The notes beneath the pieces were generated by a model. The model did not search any database. It worked only from the letters and a program-made list of their open reading frames with translations, and was not told the origin of the DNA. The translations under genes were made by a program, and so were the position numbers. A stretch of 64,000 nt of DNA, from NCBI GenBank assembly GCA_964464825.1, contig CAYXKL010000002.1, forward strand, positions 106,465 through 170,464, written 5' to 3'. Shown here one piece after another: positions 45,501 through 52,765 of the stretch (the stretch's first letter is position 1; every line of letters begins with the position of its first letter). This DNA is from DYJK01 sp964464825. GTDB taxonomy: Bacteria; Bacteroidota; Ignavibacteria; Ignavibacteriales; Melioribacteraceae.

Positions 45501-45810
45501 CACCGCCTTCTGAAGAAACTACAAATAGATCATTATTACCGTAGCGATTTCCGGTAAATGCAATTTGAGAATTATCGGCACTCCATTTTGGAAATCCTTC
45601 GTATCCTTCATGAATGGTTAAGCGTGAGGCAATTCCGCCAGTTGAGGCGACAGTCCAAATATCACCCTGATACGAAAATGCAATTTTAGAACCATCGCTG
45701 TTTAATGATGGATATCTAATTAACTCCGCTGTTTGTGAATGAATTATTGTTAAGGAAAAAAGGAATAATGGAAAGAAGGAATAAAGGAAAGATGATAAGA
45801 CTTTTTTCAT
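42559..45810 (-). CDS. Secreted tricorn-like S41 protease
   Basis: 1083 residues with a signal peptide. Residues ~30-300 and ~320-560 contain PD40/TolB-like beta-propeller repeats (LIRYPSLNSDGSKIAFSYQG, ISPDGRFLAFTRG, VVSPDGKKIAYNLGRG). A charged Lys/Asp/Glu stretch occurs at about 555-590. The tricorn C1 domain follows, then PDZ (about 750-840, LPVNDGMKVLRVVPDSPADR) and the S41 catalytic domain with GLVIDVRHNGGGSTTDFLMA and EDSYSNAEIFSHAYKTLG (Ser nucleophile, SNAE). The His of NASHMGFY matches tricorn. An exported peptidase that degrades oligopeptides. Confidence 0.92.
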   Translation of the reverse strand: MKKVLSSFLYSFFPLFLFSLTIIHSQTAELIRYPSLNSDGSKIAFSYQGDIWTVASTGGIASRLTIHEGYEGFPKWSADNSQIAFTGNRYGNNDLFVVSSEGGVPMRLTYHSAADQISSWNKDGQILFTTIREYNQIEREPEIYSIPSSGGTEKRILDGFGFEPVISPDGRFLAFTRGTNSLFREDYSGSANKNIWLYDIKNKTYTQISKSAANDYMPQWGDSKTIYFISADKEMYNLYKIKIDDGGKPAGNPEQISKFNDYAVRYFSISADGSSIILEQGKDIYLMKTATGKMEKVNVTVAADYRFDPVENKTFSKDADEYVVSPNGKLIAFVVRGEVFVKEADKEKSRSVNLSENPYRDMNPFWLSDTTLIFVSDRDGKQFDLYLARSSDKSQPNIFKSLKHELVRITDSDEDESNPVVSPDGKKIAYNLGRGKLIVSEISPEGKLTNEKILREGWATPGGIAWSPDSKWLAYSIEDLYFNEDIFIHAADNSSKPVNVSMHPRGDGSPFWSADGSKLGFLSSRSTLNGVTGGLNHTRDVWFAWLKKEDWERTKQDWEDKETPKDEKSDKDKKDDKKSSEPKPIKIDLDKIHERLVQVTNLAGDESNMVISKDGETFYYTAENTDAKGRDLYSIKWDGKDLKEITKGGSNPNGVSIDKEGKYLYYFKSGGVLNRLDVKGDKSESLPYSAKMIIDYYRELDQIYEEAWRTLRDGFYDPQFHGHDWFKLHDKYKPICISASSKIDFRDMFNYLLGELNASHMGFYTDDRAQTQNDATGMLGVELLPVNDGMKVLRVVPDSPADRISSKLNVDDVITSVNGKAITEKINFYSLLSNTVDEQILLTVNDKDGKEREVVIRPTNNIRQLLYKEWVDERAKLVEKYSGGKLGYIHIQGMSIPSFEQFERELTAAGNGKDGLVIDVRHNGGGSTTDFLMAILNYKQHAYTIPRGASDNLERDKKKFRDYYPTGERLVYAAWLKPSIVLCNEDSYSNAEIFSHAYKTLGIGKLVGKPTNGYVISTGGKGLLDGSFVRLPFRGWFTKATDLNQEMHVPIPDIMVELSIDYKSKGVDEQLKAAVDELLKDIK
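45762..45793. repeat. Two tandem 16-bp units inside the protease signal-peptide coding region
   Basis: GGAATAATGGAAAGAA (45762-45777) is followed directly by GGAATAAAGGAAAGAT (45778-45793), 14 of 16 bases identical. On the minus strand the repeat encodes the hydrophobic core of the signal peptide (SSFLYSFFPLFLF). A purine-rich GGAATAATG word also occurs at 47095. Confidence 0.6.
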
Positions 45811-45952
45811 TGAAACCCCCTTAATGTAAGATGGGCAAAAATAGAACTTTATAATAAAAGTGACAAAACAAAATGCAGAAAAATAATTATCTATCGAGTG
45901 TCTCGATTAGAGTATAATTATATTTGTTTAGAATAATTGTTATTCATTAATA

Positions 45953-47053
45953 ATGAAAAAAGTAAAACTCCGGATTCTCTTTATCCTTCTTCTAATTACA
46001 ATTGTCTCTTGCGATAAATCTTTAGAACCTTTTGAACAGAACTCACTTTTAGATAAAAAAATAGGACAAATGCTGATTACCGGATTCAACGGTTATAGCA
46101 TTAATGGAAATGAACAACTAATAAAAGAAATAAGGGATGGTAAAATCGGGGGAGTAATTATTTATGAACGTAACATTCAATCACCGAATCAATTAAAATC
46201 ATTAATTAGCTCGTTGCAGAATGAATCAGAAATCCCATTGTTCATATCAATTGATCATGAAGGAGGAAAAGTTAATCGTCTGAAATGTAAATATGGTTTT
46301 CCATCTACGGTCTCTCAGCAATATTTAGGAACAATTAACAATCCGGACTCAACTGATTTTTACTCTGTTAGAATGGCAAGTACATTAAAAGAAATGGGAT
46401 TCAATTTAAATTTTGCCCCGGTTGTTGATGTTAATATTAATCCACAATCCCCGGCTATAGGGAGTGTTGAAAGAAGTTTTTCTGCCGATCCTCAAATAGT
46501 GATTGATAATTCCAGAATCGTAATAGATGCATATCATAAATTCGGAATTTATACAACACTTAAACATTTTCCGGGACACGGAAGCGCAACGGATGATTCG
46601 CATTCCGGTTTAACTGATATAACGAATACCTGGCAGCAATTAGAATTAAAACCGTACGAAGAATTAATTAAAACCGGCTACAATGATTTTGTAATGACTG
46701 CACATGTTTTCAATTTTAAATTAGATCCTGATAACCCGGCAACATTATCAAATAAAATAATAACCGGAATTCTGCGCAACGAACTTGGTTTTAAAGGAAT
46801 TGTAATAAGTGATGATTTAGGTATGGATGCAATTACTTCTGCTTTCGGATTGAAAGAATCAATTGAAAAAGCTATTAATGCCGGAGTGGATCTTCTCCTT
46901 TTTTCTCATAACTCGATAAATGATGAAATGTTTGTAAGTAAAGTAATATCAATTGTTAGATCACTCATAAATGAAGGAATGGTAAGTGAGGAAAGAATTG
47001 ATGAATCTTATAATAAAATTATGGATTATAAAAAATTGATGATGGATAATTGA
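45953..47053 (+). CDS. Lipoprotein GH3 beta-N-acetylhexosaminidase (NagZ-like)
   Basis: 366 residues. Lipoprotein signal ending LITIVSCDKS. Single-domain GH3 with the NagZ-type motifs: FISIDHEGGKVNRLK, FNLNFAPVVDVNINP, KHFPGHGSATDDSHSGL (the His/Asp acid pair) and GIVISDDLGMDAI (nucleophile Asp). NagZ removes GlcNAc from muropeptides; a lipidated copy would act in the periplasm or outside. Diverges from the tricorn-like protease gene (142-bp spacer). Confidence 0.9.
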   Translation: MKKVKLRILFILLLITIVSCDKSLEPFEQNSLLDKKIGQMLITGFNGYSINGNEQLIKEIRDGKIGGVIIYERNIQSPNQLKSLISSLQNESEIPLFISIDHEGGKVNRLKCKYGFPSTVSQQYLGTINNPDSTDFYSVRMASTLKEMGFNLNFAPVVDVNINPQSPAIGSVERSFSADPQIVIDNSRIVIDAYHKFGIYTTLKHFPGHGSATDDSHSGLTDITNTWQQLELKPYEELIKTGYNDFVMTAHVFNFKLDPDNPATLSNKIITGILRNELGFKGIVISDDLGMDAITSAFGLKESIEKAINAGVDLLLFSHNSINDEMFVSKVISIVRSLINEGMVSEERIDESYNKIMDYKKLMMDN

Positions 47054-47100
47054 TCTACTCTGCGGTTCGTGCATAAAAGTTTGAAAAGATGAAAGGAATA

Positions 47101-47160
47101 ATGTGCCGAAAGCACTCCTTCGGTGGAAAAATGTACCGAAGGCATTCCTTTGGAGGAATG
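47101..47160. repeat. Two tandem 30-bp repeats
   Basis: Units 47101-47130 and 47131-47160 are 23/30 identical. Each carries a CCGAA...TTCGG or CCGAA...TTTGG hairpin with a core reading ATGTGCCGAAAGCACTCCTT. They occupy the space between the NagZ-like gene and the restriction-modification gene. The flanks are purine-rich (AAAGGAATAATG, GGAATGAAGGAAAG). Confidence 0.65.
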
Positions 47161-47238
47161 AAGGAAAGATTTAAAGAATTTGATTGAAGGAATTGAAATC
47201 GGTAATTTATTAGTGAACACTTTTATTAATGGGTAAAG

Positions 47239-50200
47239 ATGGCAAAAACCAATGAACCCGAATTAGTCAGTAAATTAACTGAATGGTTCAACGAACATAT
47301 CAATCGCAATAAATTTCCTTTCAAAGAAGCCACAAATGAATCCCCGGCTCAATATGATGTTAAAACGTTATTTGGTGATATAGTTCTTTGGATTAGTAGA
47401 GAAGCAGAAAAAGCATACTCATATATAGAAATTAAGCCACCTTTTGCGGCTAAAGAAAACCTCGAAACTTTCAGAAAAAAAGCAATTGGGTATGGTGTTA
47501 AATATTGCTTTACGTGGGATTTCCAAAACTTTAATGCGTATCAGTTAAAAGGTAATAAGCTTTCACTTTTGAACTCCGAGCCAACACCGGTTATGAAAAA
47601 GATTAATGATTGGTTACGGGGTGATATCCAAGCTACTATTAAGAAATATATTCATAGTATTTGTGAAGAGATAATTTGTCTAAATGATACTGGTAAATTC
47701 AAAAGGTTTATTCCTGATAAAATTTACTTTGTGAATTACATAAGAGATATTGTAAACAAACTTGTCCCTCAATTTGAAAAGCATTATACAGAAATTGCAA
47801 AAGAAAAAAGTAAAAGAACAAGAATTATTTCATACGGGAAGGAACAAGGTATAGCATACAATGACCCAAGCGATTATTATAAACTGATTGCAAGGCAAAG
47901 TGTTTATAATCTTATTACCAAGATTATTTTTTATCTAACGGTTAGAAGATATTTCGATGAACTGCCCGATCTATATTCAAATGAAGAACCAAATTTAGAA
48001 AGACATTTAAAAATTGCTTTTGCAAAAGCACAAGAAAAAGATTGGCAAGCTGTATTTGAAGAATCCGAAATAGAAGAATTCGGGATTCCAAAATCTTGCT
48101 ATGAAGATCTACACGATTTTTTTGCCGAGATGAAAGTCTATCATTTCGGGGAACTACCCGAAGATGTTATAGGCGAATTGTTCGAAGAAATAATTGATCC
48201 GGAAAAACGTCACTCACTTGGGCAATACTTTACAAATGAAAACCTTGTGGATTTTATTCTTGGTTTTGTTGTAAATACAGATAAAGCATTTTTTGCAGAC
48301 CCAACATGTGGTTCGGGTACATTTCTAATTCGTATTTATGATAGATTGAAATATCTTTCCCCAAAGATCAATCATAATGAGTTGCTGAATAAGATTTGGG
48401 GTTTTGATATTGCAAAATTTCCAGCGGAATTAGCTACAATAAATTTATTTAAACAAAATGTTTCCAATTTCGAAAATTTTCCTCGTGTTAGAAGAAAAGA
48501 CATTTTCCAGGTTAATAAAGGTGATTCATACGATTTCCCTCCGCCATCTGCAGCAAAAAATTATAAAAAAATAAAGGTTAGTGTTCCGGAGTTTAATGCT
48601 ATAGTGGGAAACTTCCCTTTTATAAGGCAACAACTTATTGAAAAAGAAGAAAAAGATTATAAAAAATATCTTACAAAAGTATTAGCTCGGGATTATTTCC
48701 TTTCTTATCGTAAATTATTTATTACCAAAGAAGTGCATGAAGGAAATGTTGAACACTTACGAAAACTTGACACTGAACAGTATTCAAAAGAAATTAATCG
48801 ATATGTTGAAAAGGGGAATATCCAGTTAAAACTTTCCGGTCAGGCAGATATTTACACATATATTTTTATTCACACTGCTACTCTAATAGCAGAAAAAGGT
48901 CAATTTGCAATAATCACATCAAATTCCTGGCTGGATGTGTCTTATGGCTCTGTTCTTAAAGAATTCTTTTTAGACAATTTTAAAGTAAAAGCCATTATAG
49001 GTTCTTGGGCGGAGCCGTGGTTTGATGATGCCGCGGTTAATACGATAATTACTGTTTTGGAAAAGGAAAGTGATAAAAATAAACGTGATAAAAATATTAC
49101 CCGGTTTGTAAAACTTAAGAAGAAATTCACAGAACTTATTCCTTATCAAGATTTCAAATTGGAATCAATTAAAAGATGGCGCACAATAGAACAGCTTATT
49201 GATATAATAGAAACTGCTGATACTAATTCAAATATTGAAAAGATTACTGAGAATATTTCAACAGTTGATATTGTTGAAATGAGAATAAGGTTAGTTAGCC
49301 AATCTTATCTTGAAAAAGAAATAGAAGAAAAAGGTGAGCTGGCAAAATGGGGTAAATATCTTCGCGCTCCCGATGTTTATTTTGAACTCCTCGATAAATG
49401 CAAAGACAAACTTATTCCTCTCAAAGATATTGCCGAAGTTAGAAGAGGTTATACAACAGGTATAAATGAATTCTTCTATCTGGAAATAATTGATAGCGAT
49501 GTAAAAGCTAAAGGATGTGTCTATTGCAGTAATGCACGCGGATGGGAAGGATTAATTGAAGAAAAATATTTACGTTCTGTGATTAAAAGTCCAAAAGAAT
49601 CCGAAAGCATTACTATTGATCCAACAAAACTGAAATTCAAAATCTTTCTTTGTAATGAAAGTAAATCCAACCTTAGAAAAAATGGCGACAAACATGCTCT
49701 TAAATATATTGAGTGGGGTGAGAAACAAAGGACTAAAGAAAACATACCCTGGCCGGAAGTACCATCTGTTAAAGGAAGAAAATATTGGTATGAACTTAAT
49801 GTTCAAAAGCTACCTGATGGTATAATCAGTTGTGGTATACGGGGCACTTACAAAATATTTGACAATGTAGTATCAGAAGTACTAGCAGATAAAAGAATGT
49901 ATGAAATCAGAACCGATGATTTATACGTAATTCCACTGTTAAATTCATTTTTATTTCATTTATATGTTGAATCGGACACACGAGAACTAGGAGATGGATT
50001 TATTGACTTAACAGTTTATGAAGTCGAAAACTCGCTTATTCCTATTAAAGATATTCTTAATAAAAGTGTTTTGACTGTATTTGAAAAAATAAAAAATCGT
50101 AGTATTAAAGATATCATTAAAGAATACAAGCAAAAAGATCGAAAAGAATTCGACACAAAAATATTAGATGCTCTTGGTCTTGATCCGAAAATATATTTGC

Positions 50201-50730
50201 CAAAGATTTATGATGGGATATGTGAAATGGTAAAAGAGCGTCTTGAATTACCAAAAATGCGCAAGAAAAAACAAAAAGAAGAAGTAAAGTACGCCTATAG
50301 TAAAGTAAAAGAAGATATAATTGAAGAATGCTTACCCGATGGAGTAAGAAAATTTCCAGAAGATTTTTATACAACGGAAATTTACGATACACTTGAATTC
50401 GAAACATATCCTTCAAACGGAAAACCATTAAAAATAGATTCATTCTTTAACAGCTTTCAGATGAAAGATTCAGACGGTGATACATTGTTTGAACTAAGTA
50501 GTGAAGCTAAGGCAGAATTTGCAGAGTTACTTTCAAAACAAGCTACATATCAAATTAAGATTCCGGTGAATGAAGAAGTTATAGAAGAGATTCTAAAGAA
50601 TTATAAGTCATATATAACGGAGTTAAAAGAACAGCTAGAAGCTAATGCTAAAGAAAAGCTTCATGATTGGGCTCTTGCTGAAAAGATGGCAAAAGAGATT
50701 TTGGAAGAGTATGGAGTAAATCAAGATTAA
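47239..50730 (+). CDS. Single-chain restriction-modification protein (type IIG-like, N6-adenine methylase)
   Basis: 1163 residues. N-terminal nuclease-like domain (to about 130) with a D-x-ExK pattern (FGDIVLWIS, YIEIKPP). Helical connector, then an N6-adenine methyltransferase: motif X LGQYFTNENLVDFILGF (about 325), motif I FADPTCGSGTFLI (about 353) and motif IV VGNFPFIRQ (about 457), where NFPF replaces the usual NPPY/F. Target-recognition-like region from about 725 (LKDIAEVRRGYTTGINEFFY). It probably both cuts and methylates DNA. Flanked by tandem repeats and a palindromic element with a DUF559 nuclease: a small defence patch. Confidence 0.85.
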   Translation: MAKTNEPELVSKLTEWFNEHINRNKFPFKEATNESPAQYDVKTLFGDIVLWISREAEKAYSYIEIKPPFAAKENLETFRKKAIGYGVKYCFTWDFQNFNAYQLKGNKLSLLNSEPTPVMKKINDWLRGDIQATIKKYIHSICEEIICLNDTGKFKRFIPDKIYFVNYIRDIVNKLVPQFEKHYTEIAKEKSKRTRIISYGKEQGIAYNDPSDYYKLIARQSVYNLITKIIFYLTVRRYFDELPDLYSNEEPNLERHLKIAFAKAQEKDWQAVFEESEIEEFGIPKSCYEDLHDFFAEMKVYHFGELPEDVIGELFEEIIDPEKRHSLGQYFTNENLVDFILGFVVNTDKAFFADPTCGSGTFLIRIYDRLKYLSPKINHNELLNKIWGFDIAKFPAELATINLFKQNVSNFENFPRVRRKDIFQVNKGDSYDFPPPSAAKNYKKIKVSVPEFNAIVGNFPFIRQQLIEKEEKDYKKYLTKVLARDYFLSYRKLFITKEVHEGNVEHLRKLDTEQYSKEINRYVEKGNIQLKLSGQADIYTYIFIHTATLIAEKGQFAIITSNSWLDVSYGSVLKEFFLDNFKVKAIIGSWAEPWFDDAAVNTIITVLEKESDKNKRDKNITRFVKLKKKFTELIPYQDFKLESIKRWRTIEQLIDIIETADTNSNIEKITENISTVDIVEMRIRLVSQSYLEKEIEEKGELAKWGKYLRAPDVYFELLDKCKDKLIPLKDIAEVRRGYTTGINEFFYLEIIDSDVKAKGCVYCSNARGWEGLIEEKYLRSVIKSPKESESITIDPTKLKFKIFLCNESKSNLRKNGDKHALKYIEWGEKQRTKENIPWPEVPSVKGRKYWYELNVQKLPDGIISCGIRGTYKIFDNVVSEVLADKRMYEIRTDDLYVIPLLNSFLFHLYVESDTRELGDGFIDLTVYEVENSLIPIKDILNKSVLTVFEKIKNRSIKDIIKEYKQKDRKEFDTKILDALGLDPKIYLPKIYDGICEMVKERLELPKMRKKKQKEEVKYAYSKVKEDIIEECLPDGVRKFPEDFYTTEIYDTLEFETYPSNGKPLKIDSFFNSFQMKDSDGDTLFELSSEAKAEFAELLSKQATYQIKIPVNEEVIEEILKNYKSYITELKEQLEANAKEKLHDWALAEKMAKEILEEYGVNQD

Positions 50731-50759
50731 AATGGCTTTTGTTTTGTAATTAAATATTT

Positions 50760-50852
50760 ACACACCCCTTTCCGTTTCCCCTCTGTAGAGGGGAAAGTTC
50801 TGTACGTCTTTTTTTAAATTCCCCTCTTGAGAGGGGAATACAAGGGGTGTGT
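50760..50852. repeat. Palindromic element with outer stem and two hairpins
   Basis: Perfect 11-bp outer arms ACACACCCCTT (50760-50770)/AAGGGGTGTGT (50842-50852) enclose two near-identical 9-bp hairpins: TTTCCCCTC..GAGGGGAAA (50775-50796) and ATTCCCCTC..GAGGGGAAT (50818-50839), with 4-nt loops. It ends 15 nt before the DUF559 start codon and begins 29 nt after the restriction-modification stop. A T-rich tract separates the hairpins, so the first could also serve as a terminator for that gene. Confidence 0.85.
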
Positions 50853-50867
50853 CAAACAATATAGTTT

Positions 50868-51233
50868 ATGAGAAGAAAAATCCTTCCATATAACCGAGCA
50901 CTAAAAGAAAAAGCAAGACAGCTACGCAATAACTCAACCACATCAGAAATTAAACTTTGGAAATTTCTTAAAGGTAGACAGATGTACGGGTATGATTTTC
51001 ACCGCCAAAAACCATTAGATGAATATATTGTAGATTTCTTTTGTAATGAATTAATGTTAGCTATAGAGATCGATGGGTTAAGTCATGAAGGACAAGAAGA
51101 ATATGATAAACAGAGACAAGAAAAATTAGAGAGTATGGGTATAAAATTTCTTCGCTTCGATGACGATGATGTATTTTATAATATTGAAAAAGTACTTGAT
51201 ACAATTGAGCGATGGATTAAAAGAAATGAATGA
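50868..51233 (+). CDS. DUF559 (Vsr-like) endonuclease-fold protein
   Basis: 121 residues, the full DUF559 family length. KARQLRNNSTTSEIKLWKFL, YDFHRQKPLDEYIVDFFC, AIEIDGLSHEGQEEYDKQRQ and KFLRFDDDDVFYNIEKVLD. The D-x(n)-ExD/PD-(D/E)xK-like core of the Vsr superfamily is visible (VDFFC...LAIEIDG, followed by the RQEKLESMG helix). Vsr enzymes nick DNA at mismatches; the DUF559 role is unknown. It stands immediately downstream of a palindromic element and a restriction-modification gene. Confidence 0.9.
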   Translation: MRRKILPYNRALKEKARQLRNNSTTSEIKLWKFLKGRQMYGYDFHRQKPLDEYIVDFFCNELMLAIEIDGLSHEGQEEYDKQRQEKLESMGIKFLRFDDDDVFYNIEKVLDTIERWIKRNE

Positions 51234-51285
51234 TATAACTAACCTTTTAAAGCTATATACACTTCATTCAACATTCATCATTTCT

Positions 51286-52668
51286 TTATTTAACGTATTT
51301 CGCAATAAACTCTTCAACCTCCGGCAAACCGCCTTGATAAATTAAATATCCATTGCTCGGTTCACGTTCAGTAATTTCTCCGGCAATTGGTGTGAGCATT
51401 ATCTCTTTCAGTTTTTGTTGGTCCGTTGTTTGTCCCAATGCCCAGCATAATTTCATGTAAGCAACTTCTGGCAGCATATTAGCCGCTGGAATAACACCAA
51501 GTTCCATCATGTCGCGACCGGTATCATAAACATACATTTGTACAAATCCCCAAAGTGTCTGCACTGTCATATAAATTGCAATACCTTTTTCGTGTGCACG
51601 TTTCAAAGATGGATACAAAGGTTTGTTCACGTGTCCTAGTCCGGTACCGGCAATTACAATTCCTTTGTAATCGTTATCAATCAATGAATCAATAATATCG
51701 GGCATCATATTGGGGTAGTAATAAACGATACTGACTTTTTCTTCAAATGCGGTGTTGATTTTAACATTATGATCTTTTCGCCGCCGTTTGTAATCTTGAC
51801 GGAGCGGAGTAATTTCGTCCCGGCTCACTTTTGCAATAGGAATATCGCCGATTGTTCTAAAAGTTGAGCGGTAACTCGAATGCATTTTACGTACACGCGT
51901 ACCGCGGTGAAGTAAACCGTAATAATCAGAAGTTGGACCGAACATACAGACCATCACTTCTGCAATATCACTTTCTGCCGCAGTCTTTACACTGTGCATT
52001 AGATTAAGAGCTGCATCGGAGGAAGGACGGTCGCTCGATCTCTGCGAACCAACCATTACAATTGGGACTGGAGAATTCTGTACCATGAAAGAAAGAACTG
52101 CCGAGGTATGATGCATCGTATCAGTTCCATGACCAATCACAATTCCATCAACTCCTTTCTCAATTTCACGACCAATTGCTTGAGCCGTACCAATCCATTG
52201 CTCGGGTCCCATATTTTCGCTGAAGACACCGTATAGTTTCTCAGTTTCAAGATTGCAGAAATTTGCTAATTCGGGAACAGAGCCATAAAGTTCGCCGGGT
52301 GAAAACGCTGGTATAACAGCGCCGGTTCTGTAATCGAGACGAGATGCGATAGTACCACCAGTACCGAGTAATTTTACATTTGGCTTTGATGGATCGCGCG
52401 GAAAATCTTTTTCCGGAATTTTATAATGTGCTTCTTTGCGTCCCTCAATTTTTATATCGGTTACCGAATCCGCAGCTACACCTATGTTGTAGCCAACGCG
52501 TAGTTTTATAACTATGTGGAGCGGATCGGCAGTTTCGGAACGTGGTAGAATGATTCCTTTGTAAGTTCCTTTCGTAGTTTTAATTTCTACATCGCTCCAA
52601 ACCAGCGCACCAAAATTTTTTAATGTGCTTAGAGCTTTTCCCCGGTAACCTTTGTAATCTTCTGCCAT
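51286..52668 (-). CDS. gatD: Archaeal-type Glu-tRNA(Gln) amidotransferase subunit D
   Basis: About 460 residues. N-terminal GatD-specific domain (to about 70: YRGKALSTLKNFGALVWSDV) and L-asparaginase-like core with LLGTGGTIASRLDYRTGAV, the GHGTDTMHHTSAVL Thr-Asp pair and VGSQRSSDRPSSDAALNL. C-terminal GEITEREPSNGYLIYQGG is GatD-like. It generates ammonia from Gln or Asn for tRNA-Gln amidation by GatE. An in-frame upstream extension to 52734 exists, but the SD (AGAGGG, 4-5 nt before the ATG) favours 52668. That SD comes from the CGCAGAG-type repeat upstream. gatE is 97 nt upstream, same strand. Confidence 0.9.
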   Translation of the reverse strand: MAEDYKGYRGKALSTLKNFGALVWSDVEIKTTKGTYKGIILPRSETADPLHIVIKLRVGYNIGVAADSVTDIKIEGRKEAHYKIPEKDFPRDPSKPNVKLLGTGGTIASRLDYRTGAVIPAFSPGELYGSVPELANFCNLETEKLYGVFSENMGPEQWIGTAQAIGREIEKGVDGIVIGHGTDTMHHTSAVLSFMVQNSPVPIVMVGSQRSSDRPSSDAALNLMHSVKTAAESDIAEVMVCMFGPTSDYYGLLHRGTRVRKMHSSYRSTFRTIGDIPIAKVSRDEITPLRQDYKRRRKDHNVKINTAFEEKVSIVYYYPNMMPDIIDSLIDNDYKGIVIAGTGLGHVNKPLYPSLKRAHEKGIAIYMTVQTLWGFVQMYVYDTGRDMMELGVIPAANMLPEVAYMKLCWALGQTTDQQKLKEIMLTPIAGEITEREPSNGYLIYQGGLPEVEEFIAKYVK

Positions 52669-52674
52669 TTTTCC

Positions 52675-52765
52675 CTCTGCGTTCTTCGCGTAACCTTTGC
52701 GATCTCTGCGTGAACATCTTTTAAAGATTATCACGCAAAGGATGCAAAGAATAACGCTGAGTGCG
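52675..52765. repeat. Inverted array of CGCAAAG-like units around a palindrome, between gatE and gatD
   Basis: Minus-strand copies CGCAGAG, CGCAAAG, CGCGAAG and CGCAGAG lie at 52679-52710; plus-strand copies CGCAAAG, TGCAAAG and CGCTGAG lie at 52734-52762. Between them TGCGTGA (52707-52713)/TCACGCA (52731-52737) flank the palindrome ATCTTTTAAAGAT (52716-52728). The 3' end of the array provides the gatD Shine-Dalgarno. A related AACGCAGAGTCCACAAAGAA fragment occurs at about 34171. Confidence 0.65.

Noticed and set aside
51220..51287. 10-bp inverted repeat AAAGAAATGA/TCATTTCTTT across the DUF559 and gatD ends
   Set aside because: 48-nt loop and AT-rich arms; not convincing as a terminator or attachment site.
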